Notes: generated by a model from the letters alone, not told the origin. A stretch of 64,000 nucleotides of DNA from CAWANF01 sp963783355 (GCA_963783355.1 CAWANF010000007.1:62001-126000); one strand, 5' to 3'. Shown: positions 18,201-27,474, numbered from the stretch's first letter. Numbers and translations are program-made.

Positions 18201-21033
18201 CGATGGAAACGATGCCCCAAATAATAGAGCCTTTCATCATTCTCACATTGTTTATTAATTCATTGTCTTTTCTTCTCTCGATATGCACCGCGGGCGTCCA
18301 TTCCAATAAATGTTCCTTACTAACAAACATTCGCCATAATGTCCGTGATATAGCATCTATTTTTACGAATGCCCGGTCTCCCAACATGATAACCGCCAAT
18401 GCCACCTGCATAGTGTTGGTTTGCAAGTCCCCGATTAATTTTTGGAAATAAAGCTGCCATGCGACTCTTCGGGGCCTTAAAAAAACAGCCAGTGAAAAAT
18501 TTGAATATATCGGAAATGCCAAAATTACAATTGTAAGCAGAGTCCAAAACAAAGGTGGGCCCGGGTAATACGTCCATCCGAACAACAGGAATAACAACAG
18601 GGCCGGCGGCGTGATTGAACGTCTCATATTATCCAGGATCTTCCATTTGCCTAAAGCTGAAATCGGATTTTTTACCCAGCCCTGCGGTGATGGAACTTTC
18701 GGAAGTAACCAGTATAAAATCTGCCAGTCGCCCCGCACCCAACGGTGCAATCTCCTTGAAAATGACATATAGCTTGAAGGATAGTCGTCAAAAAGTTCAA
18801 TCCCGGTAACGAGTGCCGCTCGCGCATAATTACTTTCAATCAGATCATGGGATAAAATCGTATCCTCCGGAAACGTATGATCAAGACATGCTTTGAATTC
18901 ATCAACTACATACAAGCCTTTTCCAGTATAAATACCTTCTCCAAACAAATCCTGGTAAATATCCGAAACAGCCGTGGTGTATGGATCTAAACCGACGTTA
19001 CCCGAAAATACTTGCGAGAAATTAGTATTTCCGGCCGTTTCAGGAGAGATAGAAATCCGTGGTTGAATGATCGCATAGCCTCTCACCACTTTCTCCTTCT
19101 CCGGATCGTAATGGGGTTGATTCAATAAATGTGCTGCCGTACTGACTAACTCACGTGCACTTCCGGGTGGTAATTTCGTATCGGCATCTAATGTGATTAC
19201 AAAACGGATCGCATTATCTTTCGTCACATTAAAAAAATCTCCCTCAGTAGTTACATAGGTCGTATAACTACCGGGATCGCGCAATAATCGATTTAATTCT
19301 TCCAGTTTACCACGTTTCCGTTCCCAGGCCATCCATTTATGTTCTCCCGGATTCCATAGCCGCTCTCTGTGAAGCAAAAAGAATCGATCTCCCCATTCAT
19401 CATGATACTTCCGGTTAAGCGATCGAATATTGAGGATCGCCTCATTAATTATAGAGGCATCCCCTGGCATTACTTTTTCCGGGGCAGCCATTAAATCCAT
19501 CAAAAGGGCGTAGCGAAGTGAAGGATCGGAATTAGCGATGAATCGCACTTCCAGCATTTCAATTTGATCCCTGACATCTTCAGCCGAAGATGCCAGGGTC
19601 GGAACAACGACTAAAGTACGGTATTCATCGGGTATCCCTTTTTCAAAATTCATCCGCGGCAGAAAACGTGGTGGAAGAAGTAAGGTCAGCAGCCAGTTCA
19701 AAAAGACAATGGACAACTCAAAAGCCGGCAATACCGATGTAATGGACACAATAACAATGTGTGATGTATTTGCTCCCACCCAATAAGTAAATAATATGGC
19801 AAAAGTGATAAGAACAGATGTCATTACAAAAATTGTGGCCATGTACATCCAAGTGTTGCGATACGAAAAATCACGAAACCACTCACCGAATGGTTTTTGA
19901 TACCTAAGAATTTTATTGAACTGTTCTTTCCCGTCATCAATCAGGAAATAACCGACGTGACTGGTCAGTTTGTTATTCTTATTTGTTTCCGACATCGATT
20001 CTTCGGTAACTAAAAGAAGCTTCTCAGCTACCTCAAATTCCGAATATTGACTATGCCCGCTGAGTTGTTCAATCCGCTTTCGATACAAGTCCCTCGTTTT
20101 AAAATCCATTTGCGGATATACACCAGCCGGATCCAAACGTAATATCTGTTCAACTATTGAACGATTCTCAACAAATTCCGACCAATCAGTTTCAATGGCT
20201 TTTCGCAATGTCATCACCGCATTGCGCACACTAACCTGTAACCAAGTCTGCCTTTGAGCTTCATGCCGAACTTCTTCTTCCAGTGTTGTATGCCAGTTTC
20301 GAAACTGACTATCAATCCAGGCTCGTTCTAAATCCATAAGCGAACCGGCGGCTTGTAATTGATTCGCCACCATAACTAAGAAAACAGATGTCAGAGGTTG
20401 ATACTTTTCCGTCATTTCTACCAATAATCGTATACCTAATGCCGGGTCATCTTCTTTATTATCAAGTATCTTTTTTACCCAATTGCGGGCATCTTCCCTG
20501 ATTTTTCTGTTTTTTATGATTTGAACCGCACGTTCTTCCAGTTTTCGTATCATGACCATTCGAATCATAATAGGGATAGCCCACAACTCCCCTAACGACA
20601 GAAGTTCAGCTTCCTGGTACGATTTCACAAAATGATCAATATTCTGTACCTCAAGAATATTATCCGTATAATTAGACAGTTCATTAATAATTTGATAAAC
20701 TCTTGGCATGCCTTTATATACACCGTCTTTTATTCTTGGCAGCTTTATGTAATATTCGAATGGCAAATCCTCACTAATCGTCTGAAACTGCTCTTGCATG
20801 ATGTAAAAATTGTCGATAATCCATTCTCCGGCCGAAGTTATTTCCTCATCTTTCTGAGCTGCGGTAGCCAATTGTCGATATGCATTGGTTAATACATCCC
20901 GTGACTGAGACAATATGGGTTTCAACAACCTAAATGGCCTTGTAGTATGGCTAATTTTTGCATTTAAAGACAATTGCCGAGCTTCTTCGGCAAGTAGTTC
21001 CGGGTTATAAAGAATTGAGCTTTCCGTTGCCAT
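12250..21033 (-). CDS. ndvB: cyclic beta-1,2-glucan synthase (NdvB/ChvB/Cgs type)
   Basis: The 2,927-residue protein matches the NdvB/ChvB family in size (about 2,830 in rhizobia) and layout: a long N-terminal region, membrane segments (about residues 395-455), a GT84 glycosyltransferase domain with FVITLDADTKLPPGSA (near residue 616) and RRLHRWVRGDWQ, more membrane segments, then glucoamylase-like and GH94-type phosphorylase domains. The GH94 acid motif GSGDWNDGMN is near residue 2,583. It builds beta-1,2-glucan from UDP-glucose, cyclises it and trims it with the phosphorylase domain; products act in the periplasm in osmoadaptation and host contact. ATG 21033 opens the frame, but no clear Shine-Dalgarno is seen. 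The DUF2267 gene lies 114 bp upstream in the same orientation. Linear beta-1,2-glucan production is possible if the cyclising step differs. Confidence 0.93.
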   Translation of the reverse strand: MATESSILYNPELLAEEARQLSLNAKISHTTRPFRLLKPILSQSRDVLTNAYRQLATAAQKDEEITSAGEWIIDNFYIMQEQFQTISEDLPFEYYIKLPRIKDGVYKGMPRVYQIINELSNYTDNILEVQNIDHFVKSYQEAELLSLGELWAIPIMIRMVMIRKLEERAVQIIKNRKIREDARNWVKKILDNKEDDPALGIRLLVEMTEKYQPLTSVFLVMVANQLQAAGSLMDLERAWIDSQFRNWHTTLEEEVRHEAQRQTWLQVSVRNAVMTLRKAIETDWSEFVENRSIVEQILRLDPAGVYPQMDFKTRDLYRKRIEQLSGHSQYSEFEVAEKLLLVTEESMSETNKNNKLTSHVGYFLIDDGKEQFNKILRYQKPFGEWFRDFSYRNTWMYMATIFVMTSVLITFAILFTYWVGANTSHIVIVSITSVLPAFELSIVFLNWLLTLLLPPRFLPRMNFEKGIPDEYRTLVVVPTLASSAEDVRDQIEMLEVRFIANSDPSLRYALLMDLMAAPEKVMPGDASIINEAILNIRSLNRKYHDEWGDRFFLLHRERLWNPGEHKWMAWERKRGKLEELNRLLRDPGSYTTYVTTEGDFFNVTKDNAIRFVITLDADTKLPPGSARELVSTAAHLLNQPHYDPEKEKVVRGYAIIQPRISISPETAGNTNFSQVFSGNVGLDPYTTAVSDIYQDLFGEGIYTGKGLYVVDEFKACLDHTFPEDTILSHDLIESNYARAALVTGIELFDDYPSSYMSFSRRLHRWVRGDWQILYWLLPKVPSPQGWVKNPISALGKWKILDNMRRSITPPALLLFLLFGWTYYPGPPLFWTLLTIVILAFPIYSNFSLAVFLRPRRVAWQLYFQKLIGDLQTNTMQVALAVIMLGDRAFVKIDAISRTLWRMFVSKEHLLEWTPAVHIERRKDNELINNVRMMKGSIIWGIVSIALTAYFKPVDLLFAIPLGGCWIIAPWVAWIVSLPRKKKKIVLSEDEKLLLRVYSRRTWMFFEKCVGPQCSWLPPDNIQEEPPAEPAKRTSPTNIGMALSSAQVAYEFGYITRSMFMHSVGECLGSMRLLERYKGHFYNWYNTTIGAVLSPKYISTVDSGNLACSLIALKQSFLEVPDSKWPNPAFFDGLKDTIRVLKETLEMFQDKPGVVAKTEEIENLIKQFESKMPEDYSEKLEDLKRVLDDLHPVAEEISNVSFGEARIDLGDIILEETEHWLNQLLVQIETQYEEISFLFPFIETQSDEYKSICNTQSIRSFHGELMRLNKNPKNMQEELSAALKKVSGWLESSERIADWCQEMVMEMDFSFLYVRDRNLFSIGFNVDKMELDDSTYDLFASEARLASFIAIAKGDVPPKHWFQLNRRLTEINKNEILLSWGGTMFEYLMPLLFMRRYDNTLLSETYDNVVLWQRNYAERRKRPWGISESAYYIMNLDFDYQYRAFGVPGLGLRRGLAEEYVVAPYATMLSLMVDPHNAMKNLEKIREAGGYGPIGFYEAIDYTKDRLTPDQEKGIAKTYMAHHQGMSMVSIYNVLTNNGMQQRFHNDPLIKSCELLLQERIPKGIPITEPNPIEIELEPSEQHTVHYAVEYINKERLFEDVPRVHLLSNGRYSTMITNAGTGYSNFYGYRLTRWHADRTQDSDGFQIYVRDLEDNKFWTMGYQVAGKNPDRYEAWFHTDKVQMARVDQWIETFMEVCVSPEDDIELRKCTLTNYADRPRTLEITSFMELVLNDPMADASHPAFSKLFIQTDYLPEYHALLAKRRPRGVNDDDIWLVHTLASHDLEYLSLPLQFETARDKFIGRGRTKADPYSMDKGVRLSGSIGNVLDPVFSLRRQVELQPGEKIQITFGLGVAHSREEAERLADRYDNPYSVDRAFELSKVFGLMELENVDLSGERALYFQNMAGSILYGNQELRAPEGIITKNRKKQSGLWAYGISGDYPVLLFSIRKFEEIKSVKELLKAHAYWRIKGLEIDLVIMNEYAPSYIDEMQEAIMEAIQSSSGRNLLNKRGGIFVLRMKDMSEEDVVLIQTVAKVVINNKLPGLDKSHVDLDQMISREIFAERKNYLPVSPIPIDKKSRKNGSHHPEKEQPGSGKLFFNGFGGFTEDGKEYVISIRPDEETGRHMFPPMPWINVIANKTFGFMATESGSGNTWNLNSRENRLTTWSNDPVEDPPAEAFYIRDENQQLYWSPTPKPVPDAGDYETIHGFGYTRYRHEGQGIKSELTQFVPIEDPIKINHLRLVNTDTKSKTLTLFYYLEWVLGVFREQSAHFITTRQNIEQNIILANNSYNNEFSDLVAFCGMISEQVSTSSFTCDRMDFIGRNGSIQQPAALNVSTPLEGKTGCGMDPCAAFEVPLEIKPGETIDMYFIVGQAENESACVDLVSKYQKPEVFETEFQEVVALWNKKLSVIKVESPSTGMDVMMNGWLIYQDLSCRIWARSAFYQSGGAYGYRDQLQDVAALVYSDPEITRNQILLHAAHQFVEGDVLHWWHPPTGRGIRSRFSDDLLWLPYTTAYYIQKTGEYSILDEETSFLKARLLEEGEDEAYLFPEETKEKGSLYEHCCRAIEKSLTNGIHDLPLMGSGDWNDGMNLVGNKGQGESVWLGFFLYKILSDFIPLCKKRADNERLKKFRTYSRSLKEALNENAWDGNWFLRAYYDDGTPLGSAKNEECRIDAIAQAWSVISGAGKPDYIREAMKSVDEHLVSETDGIIRLLTPPFDKSSKNPGYIKGYIPGVRENGGQYTHAALWVVQAEALLQKGTRAVSLMEMLCPVNHARTFDEVQTFKVEPYSVPADIYGVSPHIGRGGWTWYTGSAGWMYRIFLESILGFTIDKGRNLVIKPCISKEWNQYEIKYMPPDLDTSFDIIIQNPDHVETGIQSASVDEKPAKIVQGRVKIPLKDDGGKHVILIIMGNNNKKEDSTVDTEANSKN

Positions 21034-21147
21034 TATTTTTTGAATTATTGGCGGGAATATTTGGTCTGTATATTATTATTCATCCATAAATATCCTCGTG
21101 ACCGGAATTACAGACGGTAAAACTTTTAGTAATTAAACCAAGCCGGT

Positions 21148-21582
21148 TTAGTGGAGATCCGACTCCAACAGCAATCGTAAATCATGTGACATCTTATTCC
21201 GGATGTCGTCCATTTCTCCCTGACTGATATGAGAATCCATCACTTTTAATACGGCTTTTACGGCTGTTTCAGTATTTACCGGTCCGCCGGTTTGAAGTTC
21301 CTGGTTTATTCGATGCAGAAACTCATCTTTATGATATTTTAACGGTTTTCCGGCGGGACGATATCCTTCGAAAAATATCCCCCTGATCAGCATGGGCATT
21401 TGTGCCGATAAATCAAATACTTCATCGATCGTCAAACGATCACGCAATGCAAACAAAACACCTCGTAACGCATGATAAGCTATTTGTCTGCGGGGATCGC
21501 CCATCTCGTTTGATATCTGATGTAACCAGGTATTGGTCTCTTGAATCGTAGTATCGAAAACCTGCAGGCCTGATAAAGACAT
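21148..21582 (-). CDS. DUF2267 family protein
   Basis: The 144-residue all-helical protein carries the DUF2267 pattern: GDPRRQIAYHALRGVLFALRD, SAQMPMLIRGIFFEGYRP and ISQGEMDDIRNKMSHDLR. The frame is open for ten more codons upstream, but a perfect AGGAGG (complement at 21590-21595) lies 7 bases before the ATG at 21582, which decides the start there. The function of DUF2267 is unknown; from memory such genes often neighbour universal stress proteins, Hsp20 and low-oxygen genes, which fits this window. It precedes ndvB by 114 bp on the same strand and is divergent from nrdJ, with a 326-bp AT-rich gap between the two starts. Confidence 0.88.
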   Translation of the reverse strand: MSLSGLQVFDTTIQETNTWLHQISNEMGDPRRQIAYHALRGVLFALRDRLTIDEVFDLSAQMPMLIRGIFFEGYRPAGKPLKYHKDEFLHRINQELQTGGPVNTETAVKAVLKVMDSHISQGEMDDIRNKMSHDLRLLLESDLH

Positions 21583-21908
21583 AACCTTACCTCCTTCGTA
21601 AATCTCATTCATCTTGATCGACTCCCGAAGTTCTAAAATGCATTTTTCTCGGAATAACGAATCTTATTCTTATAAATATAAACAATGACTTTCGTCTGAA
21701 ATAAGGAATCCCCTGTCCATCCTGTGAGATAATGCATTACATGATTTCCTGATATCAAATTTACTTGTTGATTTCATTATATATTTATTATAATCATATA
21801 TATATGCTTTTCAATCATGTAATTTAAACAAGAGAGACTTTAACAAATAGGGAGATCACTTCTGTTATAAATCTCCAATCAACACTACTTACATCATAAG
21901 AGAATTTC
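21583..21908. other. divergent intergenic region between DUF2267 and nrdJ
   Basis: This 326-bp stretch holds the ribosome site of the DUF2267 gene at one end and a very AT-rich segment (about 21770-21835, with several TATAAT-like hexamers) in the middle. It should contain both promoters. No riboswitch fold was recognised by eye, although a class II reductase gene can be preceded by a cobalamin riboswitch or an NrdR box; neither was seen. Confidence 0.5.
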
Positions 21909-23772
21909 ATGTACAGCGATCACTGCTTAAACGAAATATCCCGGCACATCTGGAATACCAAATATCGATACCGAACCGGCCAGCAACTTCAGGATCAAAC
22001 GATAGAAGATACCTGGCTGAGAATTGCAGATGCCGCATCCCAACCGGAATCTGAAAATAATCGATCCCTTTGGTCAAAAAGATTTTTCGACATCCTCAAG
22101 GATTTTAAGTTTCTTCCCGGCGGACGCATACAGGCCGGAGCCGGAACCATTCACAAGGTCACACTTTTTAATTGTTTTGTAATGGGACTCATTGAAGATT
22201 CCATTGACGGAATTTTTGACAGCCTGAAAGAAGGCGCCCTGACCATGCAGCAGGGGGGCGGAGTCGGGTATGATTTTTCAACTATTCGCCCTAAAGGTAC
22301 AAAAGCCCGGACTTCCGGTACGATTGCCTCCGGGCCTGTTTCATTTATGCGGATATGGGACAGTATGTGCGCCACGATGTTGTCTACTGGCGTAAGACGC
22401 GGTGCGATGATGGCCACGTTGCGCTGCGACCATCCTGATATCCTCGAGTTTGTTACTGCGAAAAATGATAAAAACGAATTGAGAAATTTTAATTTGTCCG
22501 TGCAGATTACCGATGATTTTATGAAAGCAGTCCGGCTCGATGACAGCTGGAACCTCGTTTTTCCTGCAACGGAAATGGAAGAGATGGGACAATCCAATGG
22601 GGGAAGCAACCATATCACTATGCAAAAATGGACAGGAACAGACAAACCTGTTCCGTGTCAGATAGTTAAGACTGTACGCGCTAAAGATATATGGGAAACC
22701 ATCCTGCGTTCAAATTATGATTTTGCTGAGCCCGGAGTGCTTTTTGTCGATCGCATCAACCAGATGAATAATTTATCCTATTTGGAACAGATTACTGCAA
22801 CCAACCCTTGCGGTGAGATCCCATTGCCTCCTTATAGTGCCTGCAATCTCGGTTCTGTAAATCTGGTACGTTTTATCAATGACCCTTTTACCCAAAACGC
22901 TCACATCGACTTAAAAGGTATACGCGAAACAGTAGACATTGCTGTAAGACTGCTCGATAACGTGATAGATATCTCGAATTTTCCACTTCAAAACCAGGCT
23001 GATGCAGCGAGGGGAAACCGACAGGATAGGCTTGGGAATCACGGGCCTGGCAGATGCGTTAATTATGCTCGGCCTGCATTACGGGAAACAGGAAGCCAGA
23101 AATATGGCAGCTCAAATCATGAAAGGTATCCGATATACCGCTTATCAAGTTTCGGTTAATCTTGCCCGTGAAAAAGGATCCTTTCCGAACTTTGAAAAAG
23201 AACGATATCTCGAAAGTGAATTTATAAAATCTCTTCCCGAAGAGATTATCAGTGAAATTGAACAGAATGGCATTCGAAACAGTCATTTACTATCTATCGC
23301 CCCAACCGGGACTATCAGCTTGCTGGCAAATAACGTTTCCAGCGGTATTGAACCGGTTTTTGATTTCAAACATAAACGAAAAGTCCTGGAATCGGACGGA
23401 AGCTATAAGATTTATCCATTAACCGATTTTGCCTATAATGAATGGCTGAGAAGAAAAGTGACCATAAACCAGATGCCTGAATATTTTGTGGATGCCCGGC
23501 ATATTGCTCCTATCGATCATTTGAAAATGCAGGCAGCTCTTCAGCCTTATGTCGATAATGCCATTTCAAAGACGATTAATGTTCCTGCAAATTATCCGTT
23601 TGGTGATTTTCAAAATCTTTATGATGAAGCGTATGAAATGGGGCTTAAAGGATGTACGACATTTCGTCCGAACCAGGTAACCGGTGCCATCCTGGAATCC
23701 GATTATAGTAAGGAAATTGAAGAATCATTAATCAGTTCCCATTGCTGCGACATCGAAAGGGAGGCTGATTAA
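21909..23772 (+). CDS. nrdJ: adenosylcobalamin-dependent (class II) ribonucleotide reductase, interrupted by a one-base frameshift
   Basis: Two overlapping frames (21909-23159 and 23002-23772) together encode one class II ribonucleotide reductase of about 620 residues. The first carries Cys89 (LFNCF), GGGVGYDFS, STGVRRGAMMATLRCDHPDI and the active-site NPCGEIPLPPYSACNLG (Cys301, Glu303). The second begins inside the family block RIGLGITGLADALIMLG and carries APTGTISLLANNVSSGIEPVF and the C-terminal KGCTTFRPN, ending with a vicinal CysCys. Removing one G from the GGGG at 23011-23014 gives AARETDRIGLGIT and a continuous protein. The enzyme makes dNTPs with or without oxygen, using B12. The break is a sequencing/assembly error or a real +1 frameshift; strong conservation of the second half argues against an old pseudogene. 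Confidence 0.88.
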
Positions 23773-23781
23773 CGAGAGAGC

Positions 23782-24927
23782 TTACCGGACGCTTACATAA
23801 CCGCCTTTAACTCCTTTTTTAGAAAAGACAATCTGCCACAGCTGATTTTCCCGCGCCCGAAAAGCACCGGCCGACACCATCAGGTAATATTCCCACATCC
23901 GATAAAAAGTATCATCATAATGCGACTTAAGCTTGTCCCAGTGCTTTTTAAAATTATCGTACCAGGCCATCAGTGTTTTATCGTAATCGACACTGAAATT
24001 ATGCCAGTCTTCCAGGACAAATAGTCCTTCTGCCGCCGTTGATATTTGTTTTGCCGAAGGAATCATTCCATTGGGAAATATATACTTATGAATCCATGGA
24101 TCGGTCATAAATAAAGATTTATTGCCCCCAATCGTATGAAGCAAAGTCAATCCCTCGTCTTTTAAACAACGATTTACTACTTTCATATACGTCCGATAAT
24201 TTTTATAACCCACATGCTCGAACATCCCGATAGACACCACACGGTCAAATTTCTCATTGATATTGCGATAATCCTGGAAACGAATCTCAACAGGCAGGTT
24301 CTTCACCCGTTCCCGTCCCAATTCCTGTTGTCGTTTGGAAACGGTAACCCCGACTACATTCACACCATATTTTTCAGCGGCATAACCGGCAAAGCTTGCC
24401 CATCCGCACCCGATATCCAAGACTTTCATTCCCGGTTCCAGCTTCAGCTTCCGGCAGATTAAATCGAGTTTTGCTTCCTGGGCCTCATCCAGATTATTGG
24501 CTTTTTTCCAGTATCCACAGCTATAAACCATTCGTTTATCAAGCATAGCCTGAAAGAGATCGTTACCCATATCGTAATGATGCTCACCGACTTTGTAAGC
24601 CCGGGATCGGCTTTGCATATTAAATACCTTTGATAAAGCCAGTGTCCAGAGCACGTCTAAACCGACTTTTATTTTCGACTGCAGATCATTTCTGAGAATA
24701 CGATAAAAGAATTTGTCCAGAGCTTCACAGTCCCACCATCCAGCCACATACGTTTCACCCAATGCCATCGACCCGCCGGCCATCACCTTTCGGTAGAGAT
24801 CAGGATTATGAACCTGTATATCCCAAGGTTGTTCCCCGTCTATCTTTATTTCAGCTAATCGTAATAACTTTTCGGCTGCATCTTTAGGTTTCATACATTC
24901 ATTTTTTTGTTTAACCCTATAGTTCAA
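23782..24927 (-). CDS. cfa: cyclopropane-fatty-acyl-phospholipid synthase
   Basis: The 381-residue protein is a SAM-dependent methyltransferase of the Cfa/CMAS family, which converts cis-unsaturated acyl chains of membrane phospholipids to cyclopropane chains. Key blocks are GSMALGETYVAGWWDCEALD, HYDMGNDLFQAMLDKRMVYSCGYW, the SAM loop VLDIGCGWASFAGYAAEKYG and FDRVVSIGMFEHVG. Two starts are possible: ATG 24927 or ATG 24894 (MKPKDAAEKL), the latter aligning better with E. coli Cfa; neither has a convincing ribosome site. It lies 117 bp downstream of the N-ATPase gamma gene on the same strand and converges with nrdJ at a 9-bp gap. Cyclopropanation reduces proton and sodium leak and fits a membrane-energy stress module. 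Confidence 0.93.
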   Translation of the reverse strand: MNYRVKQKNECMKPKDAAEKLLRLAEIKIDGEQPWDIQVHNPDLYRKVMAGGSMALGETYVAGWWDCEALDKFFYRILRNDLQSKIKVGLDVLWTLALSKVFNMQSRSRAYKVGEHHYDMGNDLFQAMLDKRMVYSCGYWKKANNLDEAQEAKLDLICRKLKLEPGMKVLDIGCGWASFAGYAAEKYGVNVVGVTVSKRQQELGRERVKNLPVEIRFQDYRNINEKFDRVVSIGMFEHVGYKNYRTYMKVVNRCLKDEGLTLLHTIGGNKSLFMTDPWIHKYIFPNGMIPSAKQISTAAEGLFVLEDWHNFSVDYDKTLMAWYDNFKKHWDKLKSHYDDTFYRMWEYYLMVSAGAFRARENQLWQIVFSKKGVKGGYVSVR

Positions 24928-25044
24928 CCGCTCAAGTTGCGCTGTAACTACAACACAGACAAGTAGTAATGAGTTCGTTAGTAATAGAATAACAATTTGA
25001 AATTATTGATTCAAATGATCTTAAGAAGGTATTAATTTTTCATA

Positions 25045-25923
25045 TTATCCCGACATAGCCACTTCGTAACCGGACATGATATCCAGTAATTCATCTGTAA
25101 TCATTGTCTGTCGCAAATTTCTCAATTTGACGTTCATCGTGTCTAAATGCTCATTGATTTTCTTTTCGGCAGCCTGCATAGAGTTAAACCGGCTGGCATT
25201 TTCCGCAGCCAGGGATTCCGCCACGGCACGATATAGCGATACAAAAATATACTGTCGAACCAGGTTTTTGAACAGGCTATCCCAATCCATCGTATAATAA
25301 GGCAAGCGATTGGTATGCCAGCTTTTTTTTCGCAAAGAATCGAGCCAGTTAACATCGAGCGGAAAAAGCTGCTGACGATGTTGTTCATACCCGGTTCCGG
25401 ATGCCATTTTATTATAAAACAGATATATGGAATCCACTTTTTGTTCGGTTCGCCAGATTTCAATTTCCATCAGTAAACCACTCACTATCGACTGAATACC
25501 GGACAGCGATCCCGGAACGGGAACAACACCATTGATGTGCCAGTCCGTTTCTTCCAAATTCCCGGCCATATAATTTCCTACAGCGAGGATATGCCTGTTC
25601 TGTTCCTTTATTACATCAACATGTTCCCTGGTGAATGCTAAAATCTGGTCGTTAAAACGGCCACACAGCCCCTGGCCAGACCCAAAAATGATTATGCCGG
25701 CGTCACCTTGTTCTTTCTTCATTTTTTGATCAACAAATTCCGGGCTGTTTCTGAGCAAGATCTGAAAACCGTATTCCAATGTTTGATGATATTCTCCCAG
25801 GGAAATGACGGCCTGCTCAAATTGACGAATGCCTACGGCCGCCAACACCTTCATGGTCCTGACTATAGACTGCAAATCTCCTGCAGTCTGTATTTTCTTT
25901 TTGAGCAGTTCAACGATTTGCAT
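25045..25923 (-). CDS. atpG: N-type ATPase gamma subunit
   Basis: The 292-residue central-stalk subunit has the two conserved terminal coiled-coil helices: the N-terminal QIVELLKKKIQTAGDLQSIV and a C-terminal segment with LRNLRQTMITDELLDIMSGYEV, where classical gamma subunits have the NxxRQxxIT-E signature. The centre is divergent, as usual for N-ATPase gamma subunits. ATG 25923 starts one base after the alpha stop codon, indicating translational coupling. It is the last gene of the N-ATPase operon. It rotates inside the alpha3beta3 head to couple ion flow and ATP turnover. Confidence 0.9.
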   Translation of the reverse strand: MQIVELLKKKIQTAGDLQSIVRTMKVLAAVGIRQFEQAVISLGEYHQTLEYGFQILLRNSPEFVDQKMKKEQGDAGIIIFGSGQGLCGRFNDQILAFTREHVDVIKEQNRHILAVGNYMAGNLEETDWHINGVVPVPGSLSGIQSIVSGLLMEIEIWRTEQKVDSIYLFYNKMASGTGYEQHRQQLFPLDVNWLDSLRKKSWHTNRLPYYTMDWDSLFKNLVRQYIFVSLYRAVAESLAAENASRFNSMQAAEKKINEHLDTMNVKLRNLRQTMITDELLDIMSGYEVAMSG

Positions 25924-25924
25924 A

Positions 25925-27460
25925 TTATGTCCCGGCTTGAAATGATTTGATCGTTTTTTTGACTTTATCCAGGAGTTGTTTTAGTTCTTCGTCCGACAAA
26001 TTTGCTCCCTTATTTAACTGATCGAACACGTTTTGCAACTCTTTCCTTACGGTTACCCGAATAGTGGTCTCAATTTCTGCTGTTTTCCTGATTTCCAATT
26101 CATCAAACAAACCATTGGTTACCGTCAACAGAATGATGATTTGTTCTGCGACCGACATTGGCCGGTATTGAATTTGTTTTAACACTTCGCGAACGCGCCT
26201 TCCCCGGTTTATTAAATGACGTGTTTCTTCGTCCAGGCGCGTACTAAATCTTGCAAAGGACTCCAGCTCCTGGAACTGAGTATACGACAATCGCAATTTT
26301 CCAGAGACAGAACGATAAGCCGGCAATTGGGCATTTCCACCAACACGGGAAACCGACTTACCAATATCAACCGCCGGCATGATATCTTTCTGAAACAATT
26401 CGGGCGACAGGTAAATTTGTCCGTCGGTTATAGAAATTAAATTCGTAGGAATGAAAGCTGCCAGGTTTTGTTGCTGCGTCTCGACGATGGGCATCGCCGT
26501 AATCGAACCACCGCCTAAATTTTCTTTCAGATGGGTCGAACGTTCCAACAACCGTGCATGGATATAAAAAACATCACCAGGATAAGCCTCCCGGCCTGGC
26601 GGACGCCGAAGCAGCAAAGAGAGTTCACGATAGGAACGTGCGTGCCAGGTTAAATCATCATAAACAATCAGAACATCTCGTCCCTGTTCCATGAAATATT
26701 CGGCGATAGAAGTAGCGGCATACGGTGCAACAAACTTTTGTCCGGGCGGAACCTCACCGCTGGCTGCAACCACGATACTGTACGACATCGCATTATATTT
26801 CCGTAAATCGGCAACTACTTTTGCAACATCCGCTTTCTGTTTGCCGATGGCGCAATAAATGCAGATTACATCTTTATCCCGCTGATTAATAAAAGTATCG
26901 ATAGCTATTGCCGTTTTACCGGTTTGCCGGTCACCAAGAATCAACTCTCTTTGCCCACGTCCGACAGGAACCAGGGCATCGATAGCTTTAATACCTGTTT
27001 GCAATGGAACACGCACCGGCGCCCGATCCAAAATGGAAGGCGCACTTCGTTCAATAGGATATCTCAGATCAGAAGGAATTGAACCTCGGTCATCTAATGG
27101 CCGTCCGAGAGCGTCAATCACCCGCCCTAAAAGCGCATCACCTACCGGAATATCTAAAACCCGTCCGGTTCTCCAAACCTGTTGTCCTGCCTCAATTCTC
27201 TTACTCTCATCCAGCAGAATGACCCCGATTTCATCCGGATCCAGGTTAAAAACCATCCCCATCACATTATCTTTAAATCGCAACAACTCTTCTGATTTCA
27301 CATCATGTAATCCTTCAACTACAGCCACTTCCCCCCCAACCGACTTAACAATACCTATCTCTTCCGATCGAATGCCGGTTTGCTGTTTTTCCAGACCGTC
27401 ACTTATATTTTGGAATGTCTCATCCAAAAAATCTTCATATATCCATTTTCCTTCGTGCAT
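25925..27460 (-). CDS. atpA: N-type ATPase alpha subunit
   Basis: The 511-residue alpha subunit has Walker A GDRQTGKTAIAIDTF, the family blocks GIKAIDALVPVGRGQRELI and VSRVGGNAQLPAYRSVSG, and VYDDLTWHARSYRELSLLLRRPPGREAYPGD. The hexamer's non-catalytic sites lie here. Compared with housekeeping F1 alpha, the N-terminus is short and does not resemble the delta-binding helix, which fits the absence of a delta gene in the operon. AGGAC precedes ATG 27460 at suitable spacing, 14 bases after the b-subunit stop. The C-terminal tail is rich in Lys and Glu (about residues 465-511). Confidence 0.95.
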   Translation of the reverse strand: MHEGKWIYEDFLDETFQNISDGLEKQQTGIRSEEIGIVKSVGGEVAVVEGLHDVKSEELLRFKDNVMGMVFNLDPDEIGVILLDESKRIEAGQQVWRTGRVLDIPVGDALLGRVIDALGRPLDDRGSIPSDLRYPIERSAPSILDRAPVRVPLQTGIKAIDALVPVGRGQRELILGDRQTGKTAIAIDTFINQRDKDVICIYCAIGKQKADVAKVVADLRKYNAMSYSIVVAASGEVPPGQKFVAPYAATSIAEYFMEQGRDVLIVYDDLTWHARSYRELSLLLRRPPGREAYPGDVFYIHARLLERSTHLKENLGGGSITAMPIVETQQQNLAAFIPTNLISITDGQIYLSPELFQKDIMPAVDIGKSVSRVGGNAQLPAYRSVSGKLRLSYTQFQELESFARFSTRLDEETRHLINRGRRVREVLKQIQYRPMSVAEQIIILLTVTNGLFDELEIRKTAEIETTIRVTVRKELQNVFDQLNKGANLSDEELKQLLDKVKKTIKSFQAGT

Positions 27461-27474
27461 TCATTAAGTCCTGT

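Noticed and set aside
22151..22645. 164-codon open frame on the - strand within nrdJ
   Set aside because: Antisense to conserved nrdJ coding sequence with no recognisable features.
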